64,000 bases of DNA from Haloarcula sp. CBA1129 (GCF_008729015.1 NZ_RKSM01000001.1:3286001-3350000); one strand, 5' to 3'; positions 51,770-61,507 are shown, numbered from the stretch's first letter. The notes: generated by a model not told the origin, from the letters alone. Numbers and translations: made by a program.

Positions 51770-53440
51770 ATGAGTAGTCTCGCTCTCGTGCCACTGGCCC
51801 CAGCCGTCTCACCGGAACTGGTTGGACTGGTGCCCGCCCTCTTTGTCCTCCTGACCGGCGGGCTGGTTGGTATGAGCATCAAGAATATGTTCGACTCGAT
51901 CCTGTCGGACGACGAGAGCGGGGACGCGAATGAGGGCGGCGGTAGCGGCGAGATGGCCGACGGCGGCGGCCTGATGGCTGATGACGGCGGTGGCGACGAT
52001 CTTGGCGGTGGCGGCGGTGACGACCTCGGCGGTCTCGGTGGCCTTGACGACGGCGGCGACGACATGGGTGGATTCGGTGACGACGAGTTCGGCGACATGG
52101 AAGACGCCAGCGGGCCCGATACCGACGAACTGGAACACCGTCTCGACGAACTGGAAAACGAAGTCGGCAGCCTCTCCTCGACGGTCAACACGGTTCGGAC
52201 GGAAAACGAGAGTATCTCCGAGTCCGTCGAAGAAACTGAGGAGAACGTCCGGAAACTCCTCGACATCTACGAGATGGTCACCCGTGGCGTCAACCCCTTC
52301 GCCGACGATGTCGACGGCGGCATGGGCGGCATGGGCGAGGGCGGCGGCTCCTTTGGCCTGTTCGACGATGATGGGAGCGACGACACCGAGAAGGATATCG
52401 ACGACGATGTCGCCAACGCCGATGCAGAAGGGTTCTTCGACGAAGATCTGACGGAGGACACTGGCGGTGACATGTCGATGGACGACGGCGGCGTCGACGA
52501 TATGTTTCCCGACGACGGTGGCGACGACACGGGCGGCTTTGAGGACGACGGCGGGTCGTTCGACGAGGAGTTCGACGACTTCGACGACACGGAGGACGAC
52601 ATGAGCATGGACGATGGGATGAGCATGGACGACGGGGAGAGTATGGACGAGGACAGCGACGACGGCGACGGCGGCAAATCGTTCGCAGAGCTCAAAGACG
52701 AGTACGAGTCCGGCGACGCCGAGTGGGCCGAGGGCGAGGAACCCGAGGATGACGCGAGCGACGACGATGACCTGCTTGGCGACGACGATGACGACTTGCT
52801 GGCTGACGAGGACGACGACCTGTTAAGCGAGGATGATTCGGACGGCGATGCAGGCGGACTGGAAGACGACGACCTCTTCGACGAAGTCATTGAGGACGAC
52901 GGGCTCGATGACGCCGAGGCGGCTACGGAGGCTGAGCCAGAGCCCGAACCAGAACCGGAGCCGGAACCGGACCCAGTCGCGGAGCCAGAGCCCGAACCGG
53001 AACCCGAACCAGACCCCGAACCGACTGCCACACAGACTGACACGGCGGCTACCGGGAGCACCGACGAGGCAGCGGTAAACGACGGCTCGGATGCGGACGA
53101 CGACGGGAAGCCGTACCTGTCGACGATGCCGGAGGGGTTCGCTGCGGACCTCATCATCGTTGAGTGGCTGGAGTTTCTGGTCCAACACTCGGGCTATCGC
53201 GAGACGGCCCGCGCTATCGACTACTACGAGACTATCGACTGGATCGATGAGTCGGTCGCGGACCAGCTCAAGGAGTACCTCCGCGGCTTCAACGACGTGA
53301 ACGACACCGGGGATGGGCTGTCTATCGACCACCACACAGAGAGCTTGCACTACATCTCGCAACTCGACAGTGACAGCGGCGCTGACGCCGTTGCGCTCTC
53401 GAAACTGGTGGGGGGTGGTTCCGATGGGATTCAGCGTTAG
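51770..53440 (+). CDS. arlCE: Archaellum switch-complex protein ArlCE (FlaC/E fusion)
   Basis: This 556-residue protein has an N-terminal hydrophobic patch (LVPALFVLLTGGLVGMSI), a FlaC-type coiled-coil region (about residues 120-185; LEHRLDELENEVGSLSSTVNTVRTENESISESVEETEENVRKLLDIYEMV), a long Asp/Glu/Gly-rich region (about 190-445, with repeats like MSMDDGMSMDDG and EPEPEPEPEP) and a C-terminal FlaD/E domain (PYLSTMPEGFAADLIIVEWLEFLVQHSGYRETARAIDYYETIDWIDE). The module receives CheY-P via CheF and rings the motor. It overlaps arlF by 17 nt. The acidic region makes it longer than most homologues. Confidence 0.92.
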   Translation: MSSLALVPLAPAVSPELVGLVPALFVLLTGGLVGMSIKNMFDSILSDDESGDANEGGGSGEMADGGGLMADDGGGDDLGGGGGDDLGGLGGLDDGGDDMGGFGDDEFGDMEDASGPDTDELEHRLDELENEVGSLSSTVNTVRTENESISESVEETEENVRKLLDIYEMVTRGVNPFADDVDGGMGGMGEGGGSFGLFDDDGSDDTEKDIDDDVANADAEGFFDEDLTEDTGGDMSMDDGGVDDMFPDDGGDDTGGFEDDGGSFDEEFDDFDDTEDDMSMDDGMSMDDGESMDEDSDDGDGGKSFAELKDEYESGDAEWAEGEEPEDDASDDDDLLGDDDDDLLADEDDDLLSEDDSDGDAGGLEDDDLFDEVIEDDGLDDAEAATEAEPEPEPEPEPEPDPVAEPEPEPEPEPDPEPTATQTDTAATGSTDEAAVNDGSDADDDGKPYLSTMPEGFAADLIIVEWLEFLVQHSGYRETARAIDYYETIDWIDESVADQLKEYLRGFNDVNDTGDGLSIDHHTESLHYISQLDSDSGADAVALSKLVGGGSDGIQR

Positions 53441-53861
53441 CGGCTCGGCGGCCATCATTTTCGTGGCCGCGTTCATCGGCTTCGGGATGTTCTACTCCGC
53501 GACCGCAAACAGCTTTGAGCGCGTCACTGACGCCCGCGAGGACCAGCGCGACCAACTCCTCGACCAGCAGAATACCGAGATCTCGCTCGTGTCGGCGACG
53601 TGGAACAGCAGCGGGAACGAAAACCTCGTTGTGACCGTCGACAACACCGGCTCGGAGACGCTGTCGGTCGAAGAGACCGACCTGCTGGTCGACAACGACT
53701 ACCGTACGGGCTACGAGACGTCCGTCGGTACTGACGACGCGACGGATATCTGGGCGTCACAGGAGCAATTAGAGATTACCGTCTCTTCGCTCAGCAGCCA
53801 GCCCAACCGGGTGAAAGTCGTCACCGAGAACGGCGTTGCTGACACGATGGTGGTGAGCTAA
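53424..53861 (+). CDS. arlF: Archaellum stator protein ArlF (FlaF)
   Basis: This 145-residue protein has an N-terminal membrane helix (SAAIIFVAAFIGFGMFYSATANSF) resembling archaellin helices, then a beta-sandwich domain (LVSATWNSSGNENLVVTVDNTGSETLSVEETDLLVDN). ArlF and ArlG form the S-layer-bound stator part of the motor. It starts inside the arlCE end (17-nt overlap) and is followed by arlG after 1 nt. Confidence 0.92.
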   Translation: MGFSVSGSAAIIFVAAFIGFGMFYSATANSFERVTDAREDQRDQLLDQQNTEISLVSATWNSSGNENLVVTVDNTGSETLSVEETDLLVDNDYRTGYETSVGTDDATDIWASQEQLEITVSSLSSQPNRVKVVTENGVADTMVVS

Positions 53862-53862
53862 C

Positions 53863-54315
53863 ATGGCGAGCGTCTCCGTCTCACACCTGATCCTATTCAT
53901 CGCGTCGATGGCTATCGCCGCGAGCGTGGCCGGCGTTTTTACGACCAGTATCGGCGAGCTGAGCAACGCTGTCTCGGAACAAGGGCTGGATGTAAGCAGT
54001 GACGTTCGGACCGACGTGGAGATAATCTCCGACAGCGGCAGCAACAATATCTATGACGACAGCAGTGAGACAACCACTATTCACGTCAAAAACACTGGTT
54101 CAGAGACGTTGGCCCCGGTTCCCGGACAAATAGATGTGTTCGTCGATGGGGCCTTCGCCAGTGATTACGCGGTGGCACTGGAGCCCAACGGCGGTAACAG
54201 CTGGCGGCCCGGCGAGGTCGTTCGCATCGACATCAACGGGAACCTCAACGGCGGTGACCACCGCATCAAACTCATCGTCAACGGCGACGAGGAGGTGTTT
54301 GAGTTCAACACATGA
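53863..54315 (+). CDS. arlG: Archaellum protein ArlG (FlaG)
   Basis: This 150-residue protein has an N-terminal helix ([31 protein letters not shown]) and a beta-sandwich tail ([28 protein letters not shown]). It is structurally parallel to ArlF and binds it; together they anchor the motor to the S-layer. The protein overlaps arlH by 4 nt. No leader cleavage site is apparent. Confidence 0.92.
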   Translation: MASVSVSHLILFIASMAIAASVAGVFTTSIGELSNAVSEQGLDVSSDVRTDVEIISDSGSNNIYDDSSETTTIHVKNTGSETLAPVPGQIDVFVDGAFASDYAVALEPNGGNSWRPGEVVRIDINGNLNGGDHRIKLIVNGDEEVFEFNT

Positions 54316-55073
54316 GTATCGCAAGTACTGACCTATTCTCGCTCGGACTGGACGACCACGACCGGCTGAACAAAGAACTGGGCGGCGGCATCCCGCCCGG
54401 TAGCATCATCCTCGTCGAGGGTGACTACGGGGCCGGGAAATCCGCCATGAGCCAGCGGTTCACCTACGGCCTCTGTGAAGAGGGTCACGAGGTGACCTAC
54501 CTCTCGACGGAGCTGACTGTCGGCAGCTTCCTCGACCAGATGCACTCGCTGTCGTATGACATGGTCGATCACATCCTCGACGAGGAGGTGCTGTTCCTCC
54601 ACGCCGACATTGGCGAATCGAACGCCCTCACCGGTGGTGATGAGCAGACCGACCGGAAAGAACTCCTCAAGCGGTTGATGGAGGCCGAAGTGATGTGGGA
54701 TGCCGATGTCGTCGTCATCGATACCTTCGACGCCATCCTCCGAAACGATCCCAAGTTCGAAGCCCTCGTCCGACAGAACGAGGAGCGACAGGCCGCACTG
54801 GAGGTCATCTCCTACTTCCGGGACGTCATCTCACAGGGCAAGTGCATCATGCTCACCGTCGACCCGTCGACGCTGGACGAGGAAGCCATCGGCCCGTTTC
54901 GGGCCATCGCTGACGTGTTCATCGAACTGGAGATGATCGAGGTCGGCAACGACGTCCGCCGACAGATCAACGTCCTCCGATTCGCCGGCATGGGCGAGCA
55001 GGTGGGTGACACCATCGGGTTCTCAGTCCGTTCGGGGACCGGCATCGTCATCGAATCACGGAGCGTCGCCTAG
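54312..55073 (+). CDS. arlH: Archaellum motor regulator ATPase ArlH (FlaH)
   Basis: This 253-residue RecA/KaiC-fold protein has Walker [22 protein letters not shown] (Walker B) and [15 protein letters not shown]. It binds ATP and docks onto ArlI, where it controls the assembly-rotation switch. Only one glutamate stands at the KaiC catalytic pair, in contrast to the KaiC-like protein at 44242. It overlaps arlG by 4 nt and lies 14 nt before arlI. Confidence 0.95.
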   Translation: MSIASTDLFSLGLDDHDRLNKELGGGIPPGSIILVEGDYGAGKSAMSQRFTYGLCEEGHEVTYLSTELTVGSFLDQMHSLSYDMVDHILDEEVLFLHADIGESNALTGGDEQTDRKELLKRLMEAEVMWDADVVVIDTFDAILRNDPKFEALVRQNEERQAALEVISYFRDVISQGKCIMLTVDPSTLDEEAIGPFRAIADVFIELEMIEVGNDVRRQINVLRFAGMGEQVGDTIGFSVRSGTGIVIESRSVA

Positions 55074-55087
55074 AGGTGACATAAGAT

Positions 55088-56761
55088 ATGACAGACCATG
55101 GACGTGCGAAACCGTCGGATGAACTTCGACAGATGGCAGCGCGACGGCCCCACCTTCGGGACCACCTGAAGAAGTTCAAGCAGATTACCGGTGAGTTCCC
55201 GATGCTCATCGACGAGGCCGACGACGAGTACGAGACGAACCGGCCGAATGTGCTCTACCCGGTCGGCGGCCCCATCTTCTGTCATATCTACGGTGACGTG
55301 GGTCAGGATATGAAGTACTACGCCATCGAGCCGGAACTCGACGAGGACGAGCGGACTGTCTTCGGGAAGGTCCGCAACCGCCTGCTCCAGCGCAGCGTCA
55401 ACAAGCCCGCGCCGGAGAACGAGGCCCAGTTCGACGACCGTATCGAAGAACTCCTGCAGGAGACCACCAAGGTCAGAGACGAGGACAGCGACAGCGGCGT
55501 CCTCACGCGGCTGTCGAACCTGACCGATGTGAGCAGCGTCGAGGTCACACAGGAGACCTACGAGAACATCCTCTATCGGCTGAACCGTGACATCGTCGGC
55601 CTCGGCCCGCTCGAGCCGGTCATGCGCGACCCGGCCAACGAGGACATTCACGTTATCGGCCGTAGCGAGTGCCACGTCGACCACGGCGTCTACGGCATGC
55701 TCGAAACCACTGTCGAGTGGCAAAGCGAGGAGGCCTTCGACCAGTGGCTCCGCAACATGGGCGAACGGATGGGCGACCCGGTCTCCGACTCGGACCCTAT
55801 CGTCGACTCGACGCTCCCGGATGGGTCGCGTCTGAACCTCATCTACTCCGACGACGTGAGCCTCAAAGGCCCTTCGCTCACCATCCGTCAGGGCGATGAC
55901 GTTCCGCTGTCTATCTTCCAGATTACCAAGTGGATGACGCTGTCGCCGCAACTGGCCGCGTACCTCTGGCTCTGTCTGGAAAACGAACAGACCGTGTTCG
56001 TGGTCGGGGAGACGGCGTCCGGGAAGACGACGACACTGAACGCGATCACCTCGTTCATTCCCGACGACGCGAAGATCTACACCGCGGAGGACACCGCCGA
56101 GGTGCTGCCGCCGCACAACACTTGGCAGCAACTACTGACCCGGGAGGGTGAAGACGAGGGGACCAGCATCGACATGTTCGACTTGGTCGCCGCCGCGCTG
56201 CGTTCTCGCCCCGACTACATCATTGTCGGGGAGGTTCGTGGTGAGGAGGGGCGGATGGCATTTCAGGCTGCCCAGACTGGCCACCCGGTGATGCTGACGT
56301 TCCACGCCAGCGACATCGTTTCGATGATCCAGCGCTTCACCGGCGAACCCATCAACGTCCCCGAGACGTTCATGGATGTCGCCGACGTGGCGCTGTTCCA
56401 GAACCGCGTCAAGCAGGGCGATCAGGTCCTGCGCCGCGTGACGAGTGTTCAGGAGATCGAGGGGTACTCGAAGGAGATGGACGGTGTCGTCACCCGGCAG
56501 GTGTTCAACTGGGACCCCGTCGAGGACGAGATCGTCTTCCAAGGGATGAACAACTCCTTCGTCCTCGAAGAGCAGATCGCGACGCTGCTGGGGTACGAGG
56601 ACACGCGTGACATCTACGACGATCTTGAGTTCCGCGCGAACCTCATCGAACGCGCCATGCAGGAGGGGATTCTGGGGTATCACGAAGTCAACGACTTCAT
56701 CTCTGACTTCCAGCGTGACGGTGTCGAAGGGATTCCGTTCAACATGGCCAGACCGGACTAA
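55088..56761 (+). CDS. arlI: Archaellum motor ATPase ArlI (FlaI)
   Basis: This 557-residue type II/IV secretion-family ATPase has Walker A VVGETASGKTTTLNAI and Walker B-type YIIVGEVRGEEG, plus the Asp and His boxes of the superfamily (YTAEDTAEVLPPHNTW; TGHPVMLTFHAS). The N-terminal domain (about residues 1-270) is the archaellum-specific variant. It powers filament assembly and rotation. Long haloarchaeal versions carry an acidic N-terminal extension. A 2-nt gap separates it from arlJ. Confidence 0.96.
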   Translation: MTDHGRAKPSDELRQMAARRPHLRDHLKKFKQITGEFPMLIDEADDEYETNRPNVLYPVGGPIFCHIYGDVGQDMKYYAIEPELDEDERTVFGKVRNRLLQRSVNKPAPENEAQFDDRIEELLQETTKVRDEDSDSGVLTRLSNLTDVSSVEVTQETYENILYRLNRDIVGLGPLEPVMRDPANEDIHVIGRSECHVDHGVYGMLETTVEWQSEEAFDQWLRNMGERMGDPVSDSDPIVDSTLPDGSRLNLIYSDDVSLKGPSLTIRQGDDVPLSIFQITKWMTLSPQLAAYLWLCLENEQTVFVVGETASGKTTTLNAITSFIPDDAKIYTAEDTAEVLPPHNTWQQLLTREGEDEGTSIDMFDLVAAALRSRPDYIIVGEVRGEEGRMAFQAAQTGHPVMLTFHASDIVSMIQRFTGEPINVPETFMDVADVALFQNRVKQGDQVLRRVTSVQEIEGYSKEMDGVVTRQVFNWDPVEDEIVFQGMNNSFVLEEQIATLLGYEDTRDIYDDLEFRANLIERAMQEGILGYHEVNDFISDFQRDGVEGIPFNMARPD

Positions 56762-56763
56762 CG

Positions 56764-58512
56764 ATGGCACAGGGCGAAGCCGAGAGCGACCTTGACCTGA
56801 CGATATCCGAGACGATCCAGTCGCTTCTGGAGTCCTACCGCCAGATGACGATTCCGCTAGAGCGGTATCTCCTTTTCATCCTGCTGCCGGCCGTCGCCTT
56901 CTTCATTATCTCCACAGTTGCCGCCTTTCTCATTGATGTCCCGATTGCGATCCGCGCGCCCATCCCGTTGCTTGGACTGCTGGTGATGGCATCAGCGGTT
57001 TTCTACCCAAAGATCCTGCTGAGCCAGCGCAAACGCGAACTCAACAACCGGTTTCATCTACTCATTACGCACATGACTGTGTTGGCGACGACGAAGATCG
57101 ACCGGATGGAGGTGTTCCGAACGCTTGCCGAGGAAGACGAGTACGGCGAACTCGCGATGGAGATGCACCGTATCGTCCAGCTAGTCGACACTTGGAACCT
57201 GAGCCTCGACGACGCCTGCCGTCGCCGCGCCAAACAGGTCCCGAGCCGCGCCGTTTCGGACTTCTTCGACCGTCTCGCGTACACGCTCGGAGCCGGGCAG
57301 GGACTCGACGACTATCTCCTGACCGAACAGGAGCAGATCATCCAGCACTACTCGACGGTGTACAAGAGCTCACTCGACAGTCTCGAAGTGATGAAAGACC
57401 TTTATCTATCGATGGTCCTCTCGATGACGTTCGCGCTAGTGTTCGCCGTTGTTCTGCCGGTGCTGACCGGAACGAACCCGACGATGACCGTCAGCGCCGT
57501 CATCGTGATGTTCGTGTTCGTCCAGACTGGCTTCTATCTCGCTGTCCGCTCAATGGCCCCCTACGACCCGGTATGGTTCCACCCGGTCGACTACCCGTCG
57601 CCGATTGAGTCCAAGCTCAACAAATCGATGGCCGCCGGCGTTGGGCTGTCGATGCTGCTCGTGTTCATCACGCTTGGTGGGATGCTCGGCGTCTCGCCGG
57701 TCACGCTGAATGACATCTTTTTCATGTTCGACGAGGTGCCGTTGCCGATGTACGCTGCTGCGCCGATCACCCCGATGCTCATTCCCGGGCTCGTCTTCCG
57801 GCAGGAAGAACAGCGCATCAAGGACAGGGACTCGGAGTTCCCGAACTTCATCCGCGCGCTCGGTGCGACCGAAGGCGCGAAACAGTCTACCACCGGTGCG
57901 GTGCTTCGTACCCTCCGGAAGAAGGACTTCGGCGCGCTCTCGCCCAATATCGACAACCTCTACAAGCGGCTGAATATGCGAATCGAGCCGACGTCAGCTT
58001 GGCGGTTCTTCACCGCTGACTGTCGCTCCTACCTCATCCAGACCTTCTCCGAGATGTACCTCATCGGCCGCGAGATGGGTGGGTCGCCCAAGCAGCTGGG
58101 TGAGCTCATCTCCGAGAACATGAATCAGGTGCTGCAGTTGCGCCAGAAGCGCAAGCAGGCGGCGACAACGCTCGTCGGCCTCCTGTACGGGATGACCGCG
58201 GCGTCGACGTTCGCCTTCTTCATCGGCCTGCAGGTCGTCAACATCCTCGCGGATATGTCGCTCAATCTGAGCACCGGCAGTCGCCTCGATGCCGCCTCGC
58301 TCATCAACACGAGCGTCTACAACATCCCGCTCATCGAATTCCTGCTCATAATTATCATCATGTTCGGCGCGATGCTGTCGTCGCTGATGATTCGAACCGT
58401 CGACGGTGGCCACAACGCGAACACCTACATGCACTTCGTCGTCCTGTCGTGGATTGGCGCGATTACCGGGACGTTTACGAAGTGGCTGGTGTCGCAGTTC
58501 CTCGCCATCTAA
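56764..58512 (+). CDS. arlJ: Archaellum membrane platform protein ArlJ (FlaJ)
   Basis: This 582-residue protein has about nine membrane segments. Two cytoplasmic regions interact with ArlI (about residues 90-200 and 345-480, KQVPSRAVSDFFDRLAYTLGAGQGLDDYLL and SEMYLIGREMGGSPKQLGELISENMNQVLQLRQKRKQA). It is the polytopic core of the motor, homologous to type II secretion GspF and pilus PilC. It is the last gene of the arl operon. Its stop codon is part of a 70-bp inverted repeat that may end the transcript. Confidence 0.95.
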   Translation: MAQGEAESDLDLTISETIQSLLESYRQMTIPLERYLLFILLPAVAFFIISTVAAFLIDVPIAIRAPIPLLGLLVMASAVFYPKILLSQRKRELNNRFHLLITHMTVLATTKIDRMEVFRTLAEEDEYGELAMEMHRIVQLVDTWNLSLDDACRRRAKQVPSRAVSDFFDRLAYTLGAGQGLDDYLLTEQEQIIQHYSTVYKSSLDSLEVMKDLYLSMVLSMTFALVFAVVLPVLTGTNPTMTVSAVIVMFVFVQTGFYLAVRSMAPYDPVWFHPVDYPSPIESKLNKSMAAGVGLSMLLVFITLGGMLGVSPVTLNDIFFMFDEVPLPMYAAAPITPMLIPGLVFRQEEQRIKDRDSEFPNFIRALGATEGAKQSTTGAVLRTLRKKDFGALSPNIDNLYKRLNMRIEPTSAWRFFTADCRSYLIQTFSEMYLIGREMGGSPKQLGELISENMNQVLQLRQKRKQAATTLVGLLYGMTAASTFAFFIGLQVVNILADMSLNLSTGSRLDAASLINTSVYNIPLIEFLLIIIIMFGAMLSSLMIRTVDGGHNANTYMHFVVLSWIGAITGTFTKWLVSQFLAI

Positions 58513-58579
58513 ATTTTTACTTCGGGGGGTGTCCTCGGCCGCAGTTCGGCCTGCGGGCACCCCCACTCGCAAAAATTTA
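58510..58579 (+). terminator. 70-bp inverted repeat overlapping arlJ stop codon
   Basis: TAAATTTTT (58510-58518) pairs exactly with AAAAATTTA (58571-58579), and inner GGGGGTG/CACCCCC arms continue the fold. The left arm contains the arlJ stop codon. The stem is strong enough to act as terminator or RNA end protection. Confidence 0.55.
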
Positions 58580-58592
58580 GTACAAAAACGAC

Positions 58593-58624
58593 CTCCGAGT
58601 CGCGGCCGCTGGCCGCGCTCGGAG
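58593..58624. terminator. Near-perfect 32-nt hairpin between convergent genes
   Basis: CTCCGAG (58593-58599) pairs with CTCGGAG (58618-58624), and CGCGGCC/GGCCGCG pair inside around a GCT loop. A third short dyad, ACCGC/GCGGT, follows at 58630-58650. Together they occupy the junction of arlJ and the aminopeptidase gene and probably terminate transcription in both directions. Confidence 0.55.
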
Positions 58625-58777
58625 TGAAACCGCTCGCTGCGCTCGCGGTACATCACAACAGCATCAGCACAGCCCTCGGCAAACCTGCCCTTCCCCGGGT
58701 CGCGCCACGCAGGGCGCTCCCGGCCCACGGCATCATGTCATCTATTCCCGGCCCACAGAACCGCAGTACAGCGACAG

Positions 58778-59875
58778 CTATCCCTCGAAGCCGTCTTCCC
58801 ACCGGAACACGCCGTCTTTCTGGACGATTTCGCCGTCGACCTCTAGTCTGGAACCCTCACCCATCGTCGTGATGAGGTCCTCGTGGACGGCGCTGTCGTT
58901 GCCGGATTCTCCCTCGGGGAGACAGGCGTCGTACGCGCGCCCGAGTGCGAGGTGGACTGTCCCACCCATCTTCTCGTCGAAGAGGATGTTGTCGGTGACG
59001 CGGTCGACGCCGCGATTCATCCCGATGCCGAGTTCGCCCAATTGGCGCGAGCCGCCGTCGGTCCCGATGATTTCGTCGATGACTGCCTCCCCCTGCTCGG
59101 CCGACCAGTCGACGACAACGCCGTCTTTGAAGGTTAACTCGACGTTCTTGACGCGGCGGCCCTGAATCGTCATCGGCACGTCGAAGGTGACGACGCCGGC
59201 AGTGTCGTAGGGCGCGGTGAACACCTCGCCGGAGGGGAGGTTGTGTGAGTCGTAGGCCACGCTGGCGGCGGAGTTGACGGCGATGCGGCCGTCGATGAAC
59301 AGCGTGATGTCCGTCCCGTCGGCGACGATACGGACCTTTTCGCCGTCGTCCAGAATTTCTTTCAGCTGGGCCTGTTCTGCCGCCAGCGCTTCCCAGTCGC
59401 GCAGCGTCGCGTCGTAGACGAAGTCCGCGTAGTCGGCGTAGGCCATGCCGGCCTGCTGGGCCATCGCCCGCGTCGGGTGCTGGGTCGACACCCAGTCAGT
59501 GTCCAACCGGGCCTCCCTGATTGCTTGTCTGGCTGTCGAGTACGCCTGCCGGCGGTCGCTGTCCACGTCAGCTGTCTCAGTGGTGTTTCTCGACCCTTTC
59601 AGGAACAGCACGCTGTCGGCCCGTTCGTACAGCGCCAGTTCGTACTCGGGGTTCTCGGTGAATGACTCGTCGTGGGCCTGCAGATAGGCCCGCGTGAGTT
59701 CGTCGGACTGGTACGTCGACAGGAGGTTCGCGCCACAGTCACCCAACTGTTCTGCCACGGCAACTGCGAGGTCGTGGGCTCCGTCCTCAACAGCCACGAC
59801 CACATCGTCGCCCGCGTCGATGCGAGCGCTCCAGTCGACGAGAATACGAGCGTGTTCGCGTACGCGTTCGTCCAT
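58778..59875 (-). CDS. Aminopeptidase, family M29 (thermophilic metalloprotease type)
   Basis: This 365-residue enzyme starts RVREHARILVDWSARIDAGDDVVVAVEDGAHDLAVAVAEQLG and has the M29 metal-site pattern: GEVFTAPYDTAGVVTFDVPMTIQG (Glu), IGTDGGSRQLGELGIGMNRGV (Glu), FDEKMGGTVHLALGRAYDACLPEGESGNDSAVHEDLI (His and Asp). The family binds two divalent metals and removes N-terminal residues from peptides. It converges on the arlJ hairpins. A 264-bp divergent region separates it from 6-phosphogluconate dehydrogenase. Confidence 0.9.
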   Translation of the reverse strand: MDERVREHARILVDWSARIDAGDDVVVAVEDGAHDLAVAVAEQLGDCGANLLSTYQSDELTRAYLQAHDESFTENPEYELALYERADSVLFLKGSRNTTETADVDSDRRQAYSTARQAIREARLDTDWVSTQHPTRAMAQQAGMAYADYADFVYDATLRDWEALAAEQAQLKEILDDGEKVRIVADGTDITLFIDGRIAVNSAASVAYDSHNLPSGEVFTAPYDTAGVVTFDVPMTIQGRRVKNVELTFKDGVVVDWSAEQGEAVIDEIIGTDGGSRQLGELGIGMNRGVDRVTDNILFDEKMGGTVHLALGRAYDACLPEGESGNDSAVHEDLITTMGEGSRLEVDGEIVQKDGVFRWEDGFEG

Positions 59876-60139
59876 ATTCCCTGCAGGAGTGGCCGGAACA
59901 AAACGGCGGTGGTCCCCGAACTGTCACGGACGATGTAATTGTATTCCGTAGATTTTTTGCGTTCCAGAACCGGATTACGCAGTGCAGTACGGGACGGCAT
60001 TTGGCGATTGCTCCGCCACGACCGCTTCCGGGACGCCGGTTGGTGGCGGTACTATGACTGACGACGGCACGGGTGGTGTTCGTGCCACACTTTTCTGTCG
60101 AACCGCAATCCCTACCTGTTCGGTCGGCGACTCCTCGGT

Positions 60140-61039
60140 ATGGAACTTGGCGTCATCGGACTCGGACGCATGGGCCGCATCGTCGTCGACCGCGTACTCG
60201 AAGCCGGCCACGAGGTCGTCGTCTTCGATATCGACGAGGAGAGCGTCGCCGACGCGGCCGAAGCCGGCGCACAGCCGGCGTCGTCTATCGAGGACCTCGC
60301 GGAGAAACTCGGCCCGGAGAAACGCATCTGGCTGATGGTCCCAGCGGGGGACCCGGTCGACGCTGCGCTGGACGAGCTGGCCCCGACACTCGGCGATGAT
60401 GATGTCGTGGTCGACGGCGGGAACTCCTACTTCGAGGACTCGCTTCGTCGCGCCGAGTCGACCGACGCGGCCTACCTCGACTGTGGCACTTCCGGTGGTC
60501 CCGCCGGCGCGGAGCTGGGCTTCTCGCTGATGGTGGGCGGCCCGCAGTGGGCCTACGACGAACTGGTCCCCGTCTTTGACGCCGTCGCGACCGGCCCCGA
60601 CGGCCACGACCGAATGGGGCCGGCGGGCTCCGGCCACTACGTCAAGATGGTCCACAACGGCGTCGAGTACGCGCTGATGCAGACCTACGGTGAGGGCTTC
60701 GAACTGCTGGCTAACGGCCGGTACGACCTCGATCTGGAATCGGTCGCCAACACGTGGAACAACGGGGCCGTCATCCGCTCGTGGCTGCTGGAACTCTGTG
60801 AGGAGGCGTTCCACGAGGAGGGCAACGACCTCGGCGACGTGGCCGACCGCGTCGAGGGCGGGTCGACCGGCACTTGGACCGTGCAGGAAGCGCTCGAACA
60901 GGAGGTTCCAGTGCCGCTCATCTACCAAGCGCTATCCGAGCGGTTCGGTTCGCGGGCTGACGACGGTCGCTTCTCGCGCCGCCTCGCCAGCAGACTCCGG
61001 TACGGCTTCGGTCGCCACGACGTCCCACGCCGGAAGTAA
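60140..61039 (+). CDS. gnd: 6-phosphogluconate dehydrogenase, decarboxylating (GntZ type)
   Basis: This 299-residue protein has a Rossmann domain opening MELGVIGLGRMGRIVVDRVLEAGHEVVVFDID, the substrate motif GGNSYFEDSLRRAE, DCGTSGGPAGAELGFSLMVGG and YVKMVHNGVEYALMQTYGEGFELL with the catalytic Lys and Asn. The acidic residue after the second strand (DID) indicates NAD preference, as in the short GntZ subfamily. It oxidises and decarboxylates 6-phosphogluconate to ribulose 5-phosphate in the haloarchaeal oxidative pentose phosphate pathway. The length matches the short form (about 300 versus 470 residues). Confidence 0.92.
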   Translation: MELGVIGLGRMGRIVVDRVLEAGHEVVVFDIDEESVADAAEAGAQPASSIEDLAEKLGPEKRIWLMVPAGDPVDAALDELAPTLGDDDVVVDGGNSYFEDSLRRAESTDAAYLDCGTSGGPAGAELGFSLMVGGPQWAYDELVPVFDAVATGPDGHDRMGPAGSGHYVKMVHNGVEYALMQTYGEGFELLANGRYDLDLESVANTWNNGAVIRSWLLELCEEAFHEEGNDLGDVADRVEGGSTGTWTVQEALEQEVPVPLIYQALSERFGSRADDGRFSRRLASRLRYGFGRHDVPRRK

Positions 61040-61057
61040 GCGTGCGACCGTGCCGCT

Positions 61058-61507
61058 TCAAGACTCGCTTACTGGAGCGGTGCTTTTTGCGAGTACTGTT
61101 GTCTGGTCGTCTCCGTGCCAGACGAGTCTGACTTCGGCTCCGCCCTCGACGCTAACGCTCGACTGATCGCCGATAGTTACCTCGCCGTCGTCATCGTCCC
61201 ATCCCACTGTTGGTCCATCTGCCACTTCGATAGTAAGCTGCTCCGCGCTGATCGTCTCACCACCGTCGTGCGTCACGACAGCAACGACGCCGTCTGTCGT
61301 CTCCTCGTACTCGAACGTGAACGAGACCTGCGGGGCCACAGCTACGTCGCCCCCACTGCTACCCATGCCCAACACGAAGGACGCAATTACCGCCGCGACG
61401 ATGATGATAATCGGAATCAGGATGAACAGGACGGCCATACCGACGCCCAGTCCGACGAGTACCTTTCCAGCGGTACCGAGATTGCTCCACGAATCTTTTA
61501 GTCCCAT
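61058..61507 (-). CDS. Type IV pilin-like membrane protein
   Basis: This 149-residue protein has a hydrophobic helix (LVGLGVGMAVLFILIPIIIIVAAVIASFVLG) near its N-terminus and a beta-rich tail with SFTFEYEETTDGVVAVVTHDGGETISAEQLTIEVADG, a pattern common in haloarchaeal pilin N-terminal-domain proteins. No clear prepilin peptidase site precedes the helix, so processing is uncertain. The ATG at 61507 is favoured over one at 61519. It converges on gnd with an 18-bp gap. Confidence 0.65.
   Translation of the reverse strand: MGLKDSWSNLGTAGKVLVGLGVGMAVLFILIPIIIIVAAVIASFVLGMGSSGGDVAVAPQVSFTFEYEETTDGVVAVVTHDGGETISAEQLTIEVADGPTVGWDDDDGEVTIGDQSSVSVEGGAEVRLVWHGDDQTTVLAKSTAPVSES

Noticed and set aside
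52267-53157. Serine-rich minus-strand frame antisense to arlCE
   Set aside because: It is the reverse translation of the acidic repeats and not a real protein.
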